NCBI GenBank assembly: GCA_007571115.1
Contig: RKSA01000253.1
Location: forward strand, 1-10,242
DNA length: 10,242 nucleotides
From: Gammaproteobacteria bacterium
Lineage (GTDB): Bacteria; Pseudomonadota; Gammaproteobacteria; Pseudomonadales; Pseudohongiellaceae
Reading direction: 5' to 3'
Shown: positions 1-7,077 of the stretch, piece by piece
How positions within the stretch are numbered: the stretch's first letter is position 1
How the letters are laid out: every line of letters starts with the position of its first letter
The notes under the pieces: generated by a model
The model's database searches: none
What the model was told of the DNA's origin: nothing
Seen by the model: the letters and a program-made list of their open reading frames with translations, nothing else
Program-made: the position numbers and the translations under genes

Positions 1-2
1 AC

Positions 3-344
3 GAACAGGACGGGCAATCCGAAGAGGATGCGGGGCAGAACTCCGAGCAGGACGACGAGCAGCAGCAGGACGAGGCAGCAGACGAGGACGAACAGCAACA
101 GCAGGACGAGCAGCAGGGCGAGGCTGCCGAGGAGCAGCAGGATTCCGAGTCCGACAGCGAGCAGGACAGCCCAAGCCAGGACAGCAACGAGCAATTCGAG
201 GAACAGCAGTCCCTCGAGCAATGGCTGCGCCGCATCGAGGACGATCCCGGCGAATTGCTGCAACGCAAGTTCCGCTACCAGTTCCGCCAGCGGCAGTTGC
301 AAGGTGCCGCCAGTAGCGTCGAGGACGGAGACCGGATATGGTGA
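3..344 (+). CDS. VWA/TPR protein of BatB/BatC type, C-terminal part (5' end outside window)
   Basis: This frame is open from the left edge and ends in TGA at 342-344, giving the last 113 residues of a longer protein. The first 75 visible residues contain no Lys or Arg; about 30 are Asp/Glu and 21 are Gln, so this is a disordered acidic low-complexity stretch. After it comes a conserved-looking ending, LEQWLRRIEDDPGELLQRKF followed by a basic stretch rich in Arg, Gln and aromatics. I recognise that ending as the C-terminus of proteobacterial BatB/BatC-type proteins, which carry a von Willebrand A domain, TPR repeats and an acidic linker. The VWA and TPR parts would lie to the left and are not seen. 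The stop overlaps the batD start by 7 nt (338-344), as expected for a bat operon. In that family the protein is inner-membrane anchored and linked to MoxR AAA+ ATPases and stress tolerance. The family call rests on the tail plus the neighbour. Confidence 0.8.
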   Translation, partial: EQDGQSEEDAGQNSEQDDEQQQDEAADEDEQQQQDEQQGEAAEEQQDSESDSEQDSPSQDSNEQFEEQQSLEQWLRRIEDDPGELLQRKFRYQFRQRQLQGAASSVEDGDRIW

Positions 345-2122
345 GGCCGGCCACTGCTGCGCTGCTCGCCCTCGCTGGGGCCTTGTTCGCGCTTGCCGCG
401 CCGCCATCCCAGGCGCAGCAGAACATCGAGACGAGCGTCGACCGCAATGAACTCGCGCGGGGCGAAACCCTGACCTACACGATCCGCGTCCACGGCCAGG
501 GCCAGGGCCTGCAGCTCGACCTGACGCCACTGCAAGAGAGCTTCGACGTGCTCGGCACGCGCACTTCGAGCCAGGTGCGCAGTGTCAATGGCAACGTCGA
601 GTCGTGGACCGACTACATCGTCACGCTGTTCCCGCTCAGCGAAGGCGCGCTGACGATTCCCGCCATCGCGGTCAACGGCATCCTGACCGATGCCATCGAC
701 ATCGAGGTGCGCAACGAGGGAAGCCGCTCGAACGAGCTCCAGGGCGAGCTATTCCTCGAACTCGAAGCGAACGAGCGCTCGATCTACGTGCAGGAGCAAT
801 TGCTCGTGACGCTGCGCCTGTACTTCACGATCAATGGCATCCGCAATCCGCAGTTCACCGAGATCCACCCCCCTGAAACCGTCACCCAGATCATCGGCTC
901 GCCGACCCAGTACGAGAAACTGATCGATGGCGTCCGTCATGGCGTCTACGAGAAGCGCTACGCGATCTTCCCCCAGCGCAGCGGCAGCGTGCAAATCCCC
1001 GATATCCTGTTTCGCGGCGAAGTCGCCGAGGGGCAAGGCGGTTTCGCTTTCCGCAACCTGAGCAGCCGAAGCGTCACCGCGTTCGTCGAGGGAATGACGA
1101 TCGAAGTCGTCGAGCGCCCGGAGAGCGTCCGCGACAGCGAGTTCTGGCTGCCGCTTCGCGACCTGAGCCTCGAACAGCGCTGGGAAGGCCCCGTCGATGC
1201 GCTGCGCGTTGGCGACACACTGGCGCGAACAATCACCTTCCGCGCCACGGGCCTCGATGGCGCCGCGCTGCCACCGTTGCCCGGGCTCGAGCTCGAAGGC
1301 GCCAACGTCTACCCCGAACCCGCGACGATCGACCGCGTGTTCACTGCGGGCAACATCCTCGGCAGCCGCGTCGAGCGCAGCGTGATCGTCGCCACCGAAG
1401 CCGGCCTGCTGGAAATTCCCGAACTCGTCGTTCCCTGGTGGAACGTCGATACCGACCAGCAGCAGTTCGCGAGAATTCCCGCCACCGTGCTGCCCGTGGC
1501 GACGCTAGCGGGAGAGCTCCCCGCCGAAGCATCGGTCGCCGGACAGGAACTGGCCGGGGCGGCCACCGCCGAGCCGGACGCCACCCGGCAACCGCTCGAT
1601 GCGGACAGCATCAGTGAAATCCTCGGCGGCGAAAGCTTCGGCCTCGGCGCTGGCTGGCGCAACTCGCTGCTCGCCCTAGCCCTCGCCCTCGCTCTTGTCG
1701 CAGCGCTGTACCGCGCATGGCCACGCTTGCAGCGGCACCCCATGGCTGATGCGCTGCGCCGACTTCGCCAGCGCTACGCCCCTGCCAACCACGAAGCGAT
1801 TGCGTATCGCGCCCTCGCCGGCGCCCTCGCCGACGGGGCGCCGGCGAAAATCCGCAGCGCCCTGGTCTGCTGGGCCGACCAGCACATCGCCTCGCGGCGC
1901 ATCGTCAACATGGAGGATCTGCTCAGCCAGCAGGAACAGCCCGAGCTGCACGCTTTCGCCCACGCGCTGCAAGCAGTGCTGTTCAAGGGTGCTGCAGCCT
2001 GCGAGCTCGACACCCAGGGGCTGGCGAGGCTGGTCGCCCGATCACGGCGAGAGCGGCGGCTGCGCCTGCGCGAGCAGCGCAAGGCGCAGCGTTATGCGCT
2101 GGCGCCGCTGTACCGCAACTAG
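338..2122 (+). CDS. batD: BatD family protein (Bat aerotolerance operon)
   Basis: A 594-residue protein with the BatD layout. Residues 1-26 are a Sec signal peptide (hydrophobic core LLALAGALFALAA, SQA before the likely cleavage site). A long region rich in beta strands follows, with family-like phrases such as ARGETLTYTIRV near the start of the mature protein, SQVRSVNGN, and IVPWWNVD-like text near residue 365. One membrane segment lies at about residues 443-459, and an Arg-rich, helical cytoplasmic tail of about 130 residues ends the protein. It should therefore be anchored in the inner membrane with the large domain in the periplasm. BatD acts with BatA/BatB VWA proteins and a MoxR ATPase; the family is tied to aerotolerance and envelope stress, but its biochemical role is not settled. 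The ATG overlaps the upstream gene by 7 nt and has GGAG at 327-330, 7 nt upstream. The TAG stop forms the first base pairs of an inverted repeat. Confidence 0.9.
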   Translation: MVRPATAALLALAGALFALAAPPSQAQQNIETSVDRNELARGETLTYTIRVHGQGQGLQLDLTPLQESFDVLGTRTSSQVRSVNGNVESWTDYIVTLFPLSEGALTIPAIAVNGILTDAIDIEVRNEGSRSNELQGELFLELEANERSIYVQEQLLVTLRLYFTINGIRNPQFTEIHPPETVTQIIGSPTQYEKLIDGVRHGVYEKRYAIFPQRSGSVQIPDILFRGEVAEGQGGFAFRNLSSRSVTAFVEGMTIEVVERPESVRDSEFWLPLRDLSLEQRWEGPVDALRVGDTLARTITFRATGLDGAALPPLPGLELEGANVYPEPATIDRVFTAGNILGSRVERSVIVATEAGLLEIPELVVPWWNVDTDQQQFARIPATVLPVATLAGELPAEASVAGQELAGAATAEPDATRQPLDADSISEILGGESFGLGAGWRNSLLALALALALVAALYRAWPRLQRHPMADALRRLRQRYAPANHEAIAYRALAGALADGAPAKIRSALVCWADQHIASRRIVNMEDLLSQQEQPELHAFAHALQAVLFKGAAACELDTQGLARLVARSRRERRLRLREQRKAQRYALAPLYRN

Positions 2123-2165
2123 CGGGGACGAGCGGATCGCTGCCCGTAGTTGCCACTCCCCGCTA
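2120..2165. terminator. Inverted repeat in convergent spacer, possible bidirectional terminator
   Basis: The arms TAGCGGGGA (2120-2128) and TCCCCGCTA (2157-2165) pair perfectly over 9 bp around a 28-nt loop. The loop itself holds a small AGCG-GAT-CGCT hairpin at 2131-2141. The left arm begins with the batD stop codon. The position between the convergent batD and purF genes suits a terminator for either strand. No T-run follows the + strand arm and the loop is long, so it is not a textbook intrinsic terminator. Confidence 0.4.
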
Positions 2166-2166
2166 A

Positions 2167-2236
2167 ATCCTTGATGATCGGCGCAAATCGATGCAGATCG
2201 GCCCATATCGACGCTGATCGCTACTAATCACTGTTA
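2167..2236. repeat. Seven-unit 10-bp-periodic ATC array
   Basis: ATC occurs exactly every 10 bp, at 2167, 2177, 2187, 2197, 2207, 2217 and 2227; the five central copies read ATCG. The second and third units (ATCGGCGCAA then ATCGATGCAG) and the fourth and fifth form two 20-bp units, 2177-2196 and 2197-2216, that match at 16 of 20 positions. The array fills the spacer between batD and purF and covers the purF stop codon and its last codons. The function is unknown. Confidence 0.6.
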
Positions 2237-3756
2237 TAAAAATCGGCAACAAGGTTTTGTTCGTGCAGGCGCGCAACCTTGCCCCGGGACTGCCTCGCGG
2301 CGTCGTTGCGAGTGTTTTCCAGGCGACGCAGATAGATTTCGTCGACGTCCGAGGTGATGTAGTTGCCGTCGAAAACCGAGCATTCGAAGCGCTCGATGCT
2401 CTTGTTGCCTTCGCGGCAGGCCTCGATCAGATCGTCCAGATCCTGGTAGACCAGCGAATCGGCGCCGATCGCCTCGCGGACCTGCTCGATCTTGCGCCCC
2501 GCAGCGATCAGCTCCGAAGCGGCCGGCATGTCGATTCCGTAGACGTTGGGATGGCGGATCGGCGGCGCCGCCGAGGCAAAATGAACCTTGCGCGCCCCGG
2601 CGTCCCTCGCCATCTGAATGATCTGCCGCGAAGTCGTGCCGCGAACGATCGAGTCGTCGACGAGCAGCACGTTCTTGCCGCGGAACTCGAGATCGATGAC
2701 GTTGAGCTTCTGCCGCACCGACTTTTTCCGCTCGCCCTGGCCGGGCATGATGAAGGTCCGGCCGATGTAGCGGTTCTTGACGAAGCCTTCGCGAAACTTG
2801 ACTCCGAGGCGATTGGCGAGCTCGAGGGCCGAAGGCCGGCTCGTTTCGGGGATCGGGATGACGACATCGATCTTGCGTCTGCCCCGCAGGCGCTGCAGCT
2901 TTTCGGCGAGTTTCTCGCCCATGCGCAGCCGCGACTTGTATACCGAAATGCCGTCCATCAGCGAATCGGGCCGCGCCAGATAGACGTGCTCGAAAATGCA
3001 CGGCGCGTGGATTCCCGGCGTCTCGACGCAGACCCGGGCGTGGACATTGCCGGCAGAGTCGACATAGACCGCCTCGCCGGGAGCGAGGTCGCGCTCGATC
3101 TCGAAACCCTGGGCCGCCAGCGCCACCGATTCCGAGGCGATCATGTATTCCCGGCGGCCTTGGCGAACGCGGCTGCCGAAGATCAGCGGCCTGATGCCGT
3201 GAGGGTCGCGAAAGCCGACGATGCCGTATCCCGCGATCATGACGACGGCCGCATAGGCGCCCCGGCAACGCATGTGGACGCCGCGAATCGCCGTGAACAC
3301 GTCCTCGGGGCCGGGAGTCATCTTGCCGCGGCGCTGCAATTCGTGGGCGAACACGTTGAGCAGCACTTCGGAATCCGAATCGGTATTGATGTGGCGCAGA
3401 TCGTCGCGAAACAGGTTGCGGCTCAGCTCCCTGGTATTGGTCAGATTGCCGTTATGGGCGAGCGCCAGGCCATAGGGAGAGTTGACATAGAGCGGCTGGG
3501 CGAGGGCCGGGCTCGAGCTGCCGGCGGTGGGATAGCGCACGTGGCCGATTCCCATCTGCCCGGTGAGGCGGCGCATGTGCCGCGTGCGGAACACGTCCTT
3601 GACCAGGCCATTGTCCTTGCGCAGGTTGAGCTTGCCCTGGTCGCAGGTCATGATCCCGGCGGCATCCTGGCCGCGGTGCTGCAAGATCGTCAAGGTGTCG
3701 TACAGGCACAGGCCGACGTCCCTGCCCGCCATCATCATGCCAACGAGCCCACACAT
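2224..3756 (-). CDS. purF: Amidophosphoribosyltransferase (glutamine PRPP amidotransferase)
   Basis: Catalyses the first committed step of purine synthesis, turning PRPP and glutamine into 5-phosphoribosylamine. The protein starts MCGLVG: Cys2 becomes the N-terminal nucleophile once Met is removed, which fixes the start. An in-frame ATG directly precedes it (3757-3759), but GGAGG at 3765-3769 lies 8 nt from the chosen ATG and only 5 nt from the other. The glutaminase domain (about 2-235) shows HRGQDAAG, HVRYPTAG with Arg74, AHNGNLTN with Asn102/Gly103, and Asp128. The phosphoribosyltransferase domain follows, with PIPETSRPSA and the PRPP loop VLLVDDSIVRGTTS at 363-376 (Asp367, Asp368). At 510 residues it matches the roughly 505 of the E. 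coli enzyme. It is the last gene of the minus-strand block, 31 nt after cvpA, an ancient pairing. All key residues that I can check are present. Confidence 0.97.
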   Translation of the reverse strand: MCGLVGMMMAGRDVGLCLYDTLTILQHRGQDAAGIMTCDQGKLNLRKDNGLVKDVFRTRHMRRLTGQMGIGHVRYPTAGSSSPALAQPLYVNSPYGLALAHNGNLTNTRELSRNLFRDDLRHINTDSDSEVLLNVFAHELQRRGKMTPGPEDVFTAIRGVHMRCRGAYAAVVMIAGYGIVGFRDPHGIRPLIFGSRVRQGRREYMIASESVALAAQGFEIERDLAPGEAVYVDSAGNVHARVCVETPGIHAPCIFEHVYLARPDSLMDGISVYKSRLRMGEKLAEKLQRLRGRRKIDVVIPIPETSRPSALELANRLGVKFREGFVKNRYIGRTFIMPGQGERKKSVRQKLNVIDLEFRGKNVLLVDDSIVRGTTSRQIIQMARDAGARKVHFASAAPPIRHPNVYGIDMPAASELIAAGRKIEQVREAIGADSLVYQDLDDLIEACREGNKSIERFECSVFDGNYITSDVDEIYLRRLENTRNDAARQSRGKVARLHEQNLVADFYNSD

Positions 3757-3787
3757 CATCAAGCCTCCAGTCCGGCACCGGGCGCCA

Positions 3788-4285
3788 TTATATGACAACG
3801 CCGTCAGGCGAGCGCGAAACGAGTTCGACGATCGCCTCGAGCAGCGCCAGGCAGTATGGCACGAGCAGCGACGATTCCTGCAAGTCGCGCCAGACCGTCC
3901 ACTCGCTCAGCAGCAGATCGGCGCCGAACAGCAGGGCGCAGACGATCAGCAGCCCGCGCAGCACGCCAAAGGCGCAGCCAAGAACCCGGTCGATCAGGTT
4001 GAGCCCGGCCAGCGCGAGGATTCCCGCGAGCAGCCTGGCGAGCAGCCTGCCGACGATCATCACGGCGAGAAACAGCAGCAGGAAGGCGATCAGGTAGCGC
4101 AATGGCGGCTGCTCGATGAACTCGGCGAGCAGCGCGGCGAAGGTCTCGCCATACCACCAGAGCGCGAGCAATGCCGCAATCCAGGTCGCCAGCGACAGCG
4201 CTTCGCGGACGAGCCCGCGCCACAGCCCGGCCAGCCCGGAAAAGCCGACGATGACGATGATGACGAGATCGACCGGGTTCAACAT
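3788..4285 (-). CDS. cvpA: CvpA family membrane protein
   Basis: A 165-residue, very hydrophobic protein with the CvpA pattern: an N-terminal helix around residues 6-22, the GLWRGLVREALSLATW motif, then further membrane helices near 27-46, 62-84 and 98-120 (my estimate by hydrophobicity, four in all). The family is named for colicin V production in E. coli. Its molecular job is not well defined; it has been linked to envelope homeostasis and bile or stress tolerance. Position supports the call, since cvpA lies just upstream of purF in many Gammaproteobacteria. The ATG overlaps the end of the SPOR gene by 7 nt (4279-4285), and AGGGG at 4294-4298 lies 8 nt upstream as the ribosome site. The C-terminal tail after the last helix is short and not membrane embedded. 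Confidence 0.93.
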   Translation of the reverse strand: MLNPVDLVIIVIVGFSGLAGLWRGLVREALSLATWIAALLALWWYGETFAALLAEFIEQPPLRYLIAFLLLFLAVMIVGRLLARLLAGILALAGLNLIDRVLGCAFGVLRGLLIVCALLFGADLLLSEWTVWRDLQESSLLVPYCLALLEAIVELVSRSPDGVVI

Positions 4286-4854
4286 GCTGCAAACCCCTGC
4301 ATCTGGTAGCGAACGATGGCTGCGGAAATGCCGAACTGCTCGGCGAGCCGCTGCTGCTCGTCCTCGGCGAGATCCCGGGCGAGCCAGGGGCCGATGAACA
4401 GCGCATCAAGCTCGCCAGCCTCGGTCGACCGCTGGCGGATGTAGGCGCGATAGCCCTCGCCGAGGAGCTGCTCGAGCAGCCGTTGCGCTTCCTGCCGGTC
4501 GCTGTACTCGCCGAGCCGCAAGCTCCAGCCTTGCGGCAATCCGCTCTCGTCGAGCACGGGAAGTGTACGCCATCCAGCCTCGCCCTGCCCGTCTCTGGGA
4601 GCTTCGATCCGGCGCGCTGGGGCGGGAATTTCGAGGGTGCTGTCGACATTTTCGTCGACGACAGCATCAGCGAGAATGACCGGGCGCGACGGGTTCTGCT
4701 CGGCAAGCACTGGAAGCACCGGTGGCGGCGGGATGCGGCTCGGCAATGGCGCCGGCGGCGCTGCGCGGTCGCCGAACAGCATCGGCAGAAAAATCCACGC
4801 CAGCCCGAGCACGATCACTGCAGCGACGAAGACTTGCCTGCCTTGCAGTTTCAA
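4279..4854 (-). CDS. SPOR-domain inner membrane protein (DedD-like)
   Basis: This is a 191-residue bitopic membrane protein. There is a short basic N-terminus (M-KLQGRQ), one membrane helix at about 8-26, a Pro-rich periplasmic linker from about 31 to 47, an acidic/variable stretch, and a C-terminal SPOR domain at about 109-187 beginning GWSLRLGEYSDRQEA and containing the ALFIGPW strand. SPOR domains bind glycan strands stripped of stem peptides at the division septum, so a septal role is likely; in E. coli this slot between folC and cvpA is dedD. The start is TTG at 4852-4854: its bases overlap the folC stop as TTGA, GGAG at 4863-4866 lies 8 nt upstream, and no ATG or GTG fits before the membrane helix. 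The open frame extends much further upstream, but that part is the shadow of folC. Confidence 0.88.
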   Translation of the reverse strand: MKLQGRQVFVAAVIVLGLAWIFLPMLFGDRAAPPAPLPSRIPPPPVLPVLAEQNPSRPVILADAVVDENVDSTLEIPAPARRIEAPRDGQGEAGWRTLPVLDESGLPQGWSLRLGEYSDRQEAQRLLEQLLGEGYRAYIRQRSTEAGELDALFIGPWLARDLAEDEQQRLAEQFGISAAIVRYQMQGFAAC

Positions 4855-6227
4855 GACGATCTCTCCTTTGGCGGCGCAGTTTGCGACACCTTTGGCGGCG
4901 CGGTTGCCGGCGCGGTCCAGGACCGCAGCCCGGCGACGGTATGGAACGAGCCGGTGACAACCACCAGCCCGGCCCGGCAAGCGATGGCCTTGCGGTACGC
5001 TTTCCAGACCGTCGTCGCAACGCGAATTTTCGCCGTGGCGTCGGCCCGGCGCAAGCGCCTCGCGAGTTCGGCCCCGGGCATGGCCCGGGCCTCGTCGAGC
5101 CCGGCGACGTGCCAAACCTCGACCGAGCCGGCCAAGGCGTCCATCATGCCTGCGGCGTCCTTGTCGTTGAGCATCGCGAGCACCACAGCAACCTTGCCCT
5201 GGAAACCCTGGGCGCCCGATTCGCGGCGCCATCGCCCGATCTCGCCGGCGAGACGTGCCGCCGCCGCAGGATTGTGCGCGACATCGAGCAGCACCGGCTT
5301 GCCTTCGCTGCCGTCGCGGTTACGCGCACGGCGCCATTCGAGCCGCCCCGGCAGGCCAGGATAATGCTGCGCGGCGCGGATTGCCGGCAAGCTGATCGGC
5401 AAGGGCGACAGATGCAATGCCTGCAAGGCGGCGGCCATGGCGGGCAAGGGCAGTTTTGGCAGGTGCAGTCCGTCGAGCTCGACCTTCCCCTGGTGCCCCC
5501 TGCCCCACCACGACCAGCCTGCGGCTTCCTTGACGAGGCCGAAGTCGCGGTCGCGGCGGAGGATCGGTGCACCGAGTTCCGCAGCGCGGGAGGCGATGCT
5601 TTCGGGAAGGTCCGCCTCACCGTACACCAGAGGAGCACCAGGGCGAAGAATTCCCGCTTTCTCGGCGCCGATCGCCTCCCGCGTCGAGCCGAGCCAGGCC
5701 TGGTGGTCGAAGGCGATATTGCTGATCAGCGCGACGTCGGCATCGACGATGTTGACGGCATCGAGCCGACCTCCGAGACCGACTTCGAGGACGACGGCAT
5801 CGAGCTTCGCCTCGCTGAAAATGCGCAAGGCCGCCAGGGTCGAGAACTCGAAATAGCTCAGCGAAATCTCTCCCCGGGCATATTCGACGTCGGCCAGGGC
5901 CTGGCAGAGCAGCGCATCGTGGCAATCCTCGCCGGCCAGGCAGAAGCGCTCGTTGAAGCGCGACAGATGCGGCGACAGGAAAGCGCCAGTGGTCAGACCC
6001 GAGGCGAGCATGAGCGCATCGAGGGAGGCGACCGTCGAGCCCTTGCCATTGGTTCCGGCGACGATGAACACCCAAGGCGCCAGGCGACCGATTCCGAGCC
6101 TCGCTGCGACCTGCCTCGCGCGGTCGAGACCGAATTCCATGGTGCGCGGGTGCAGCGTCTCGATGTGCCTGAGCCAGCCGGCCAGATTGGCCGGGGGATC
6201 GATGCTCGCGGCGCTAGTTCGGGGCAC
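4851..6227 (-). CDS. folC: Bifunctional folylpolyglutamate/dihydrofolate synthase
   Basis: Adds glutamate to dihydropteroate to give dihydrofolate and lengthens the polyglutamate tail of folates in the cytosol, using ATP. It is a Mur-ligase-like enzyme. Visible motifs are the P-loop TNGKGS at 59-64, FLSPHL just after it, the EVGLGGRLDAVN segment, SNIAFDHQAWLG (catalytic His region), EKAGI, and LLDVAHNPAA with the second-domain ATP contact. The length is 458 residues, longer than the usual 420-430; the excess is a C-terminal tail with a duplicated APPK. The start is uncertain. The GTG at 6225-6227 gives a 14-nt overlap with accD; a TTG at 6237-6239, also in frame, would add four residues. Neither has a good ribosome site, so coupling to accD translation is likely. 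It ends in a TTGA overlap with the SPOR gene. Confidence 0.95.
   Translation of the reverse strand: MPRTSAASIDPPANLAGWLRHIETLHPRTMEFGLDRARQVAARLGIGRLAPWVFIVAGTNGKGSTVASLDALMLASGLTTGAFLSPHLSRFNERFCLAGEDCHDALLCQALADVEYARGEISLSYFEFSTLAALRIFSEAKLDAVVLEVGLGGRLDAVNIVDADVALISNIAFDHQAWLGSTREAIGAEKAGILRPGAPLVYGEADLPESIASRAAELGAPILRRDRDFGLVKEAAGWSWWGRGHQGKVELDGLHLPKLPLPAMAAALQALHLSPLPISLPAIRAAQHYPGLPGRLEWRRARNRDGSEGKPVLLDVAHNPAAAARLAGEIGRWRRESGAQGFQGKVAVVLAMLNDKDAAGMMDALAGSVEVWHVAGLDEARAMPGAELARRLRRADATAKIRVATTVWKAYRKAIACRAGLVVVTGSFHTVAGLRSWTAPATAPPKVSQTAPPKERSS
4865..4901. repeat. 13-bp direct repeat at the folC 3' end
   Basis: The sequence CCTTTGGCGGCGC occurs at 4865-4877 and again at 4889-4901, a 24-bp offset or eight codons. 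On the minus strand it encodes APPK twice near the FolC C-terminus. The copy nearer the stop is followed by the GGAG that serves the TTG start of the next gene. Confidence 0.75.
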
Positions 6228-7077
6228 TTCCCTGACCAAGCTTGTCGAGCAGCGAGGCGATGCGCTGGCGCAGCTCGCCGCGATGCACGATCATGTCGAT
6301 GGCGCCGTGTTCGAGCAGGAACTCGCTGCGCTGGAAACCTTCGGGAAGCTTGACGCGAACGGTCTGGCGAATCACGTCGGGGCCGGTGAAGCCGACCAGT
6401 GCGTTCGGTTCGGCAATGTTGACATCCCCCATCATCGCCAGGCTCGCCGAAACCCCTCCGTAGACCGGGTCGACGAGCACCGAAATGTACGGCAGGCGGC
6501 ATTGGCGAAGCCTTTCGAGCGCGGCAGCGGTCTTGGCCATTTGCATGAGCGAGATCAGCGCCTCCTGCATGCGCGCTCCGCCACTGGTGGAAAAGCACGT
6601 CAGCGGCAGGCCTTCCCTGATGCAGGCATTGACCGCCTGGGCGAACTTCTCGCCGACCACCGCCCCCATCGAGCCGCCGATGAAATCAAACTCGAAGGCC
6701 GCGACGAGCAGCGGCTGCCCGTGCAGCGTGCCCTTGACGACGACCAGGGCGTCGTCCTCGCCGGTTTTCTTCTGCGCTGCTGCCAGCCGATCACGATAGC
6801 GCTTCAGATCCTTGAAGCGCAGCGCATCGACGGGCTGCAAGTCACCGAACAGCTCCTGCTGACCTTCCTTGTCGAGCAGCAGCTCGATGCGGCGCCGCGC
6901 CGAAATGCGCAAGTGATGGTCGCACTTCGGGCAGACATCGTGGTTTTCCAGCAGGCTCTTGCGATACAGCATCGCGTCGCAGCGAGGGCACTGCTTCCAC
7001 ACGCCTTCGGGAACCGTCGACTTGGGTGCGCTGCCACCGGTCGAGATCGACGGCAGGATCTTGTCCATCCAGCTCAT
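6214..7077 (-). CDS. accD: Acetyl-CoA carboxylase carboxyltransferase subunit beta
   Basis: AccD pairs with AccA (not in this window) to move carboxyl from carboxybiotin on AccB to acetyl-CoA, making malonyl-CoA for fatty acid synthesis. The N-terminal zinc ribbon is intact: CPRC with Cys30/Cys33 and CPKC with Cys49/Cys52. The crotonase-like carboxyltransferase core follows, with the FEFDFIGGSMG, STSGGARMQEA and YGGVSAS segments and GFTGPDVI late on. At 287 residues it is slightly shorter than the 304 of E. coli, which has a longer C-terminal tail. The N-terminus MSWMDKILPSI is typical of the family. The ATG overlaps the trpA stop as ATGA, and GGAAGGAG at 7086-7093 ends 8 nt upstream, a strong site. 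accD next to folC is the common arrangement in Gammaproteobacteria. Confidence 0.97.
   Translation of the reverse strand: MSWMDKILPSISTGGSAPKSTVPEGVWKQCPRCDAMLYRKSLLENHDVCPKCDHHLRISARRRIELLLDKEGQQELFGDLQPVDALRFKDLKRYRDRLAAAQKKTGEDDALVVVKGTLHGQPLLVAAFEFDFIGGSMGAVVGEKFAQAVNACIREGLPLTCFSTSGGARMQEALISLMQMAKTAAALERLRQCRLPYISVLVDPVYGGVSASLAMMGDVNIAEPNALVGFTGPDVIRQTVRVKLPEGFQRSEFLLEHGAIDMIVHRGELRQRIASLLDKLGQGSAPN

Noticed and set aside
28..450. Arg/Ser/Thr-rich 140-codon frame at the left end
   Set aside because: It is the out-of-frame reading of the acidic GAN/CAG tract and runs into batD, whose frame is clear.
3757..3787. PurR operator between cvpA and purF
   Set aside because: No ACGCAAACGTTTGCGT-like palindrome is present; the 31-nt gap holds only the purF ribosome site.
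2257..3795. 512-codon open frame on the + strand opposite purF
   Set aside because: It mirrors the codons of purF, has no family features, and purF is certain. High GC at third positions removes stops from the antisense frame.
4722..6353. 543-codon + frame opposite folC and the SPOR gene
   Set aside because: It spans parts of three well-supported minus-strand genes and shows only Arg/Ala/Gly-rich text typical of antisense shadows.
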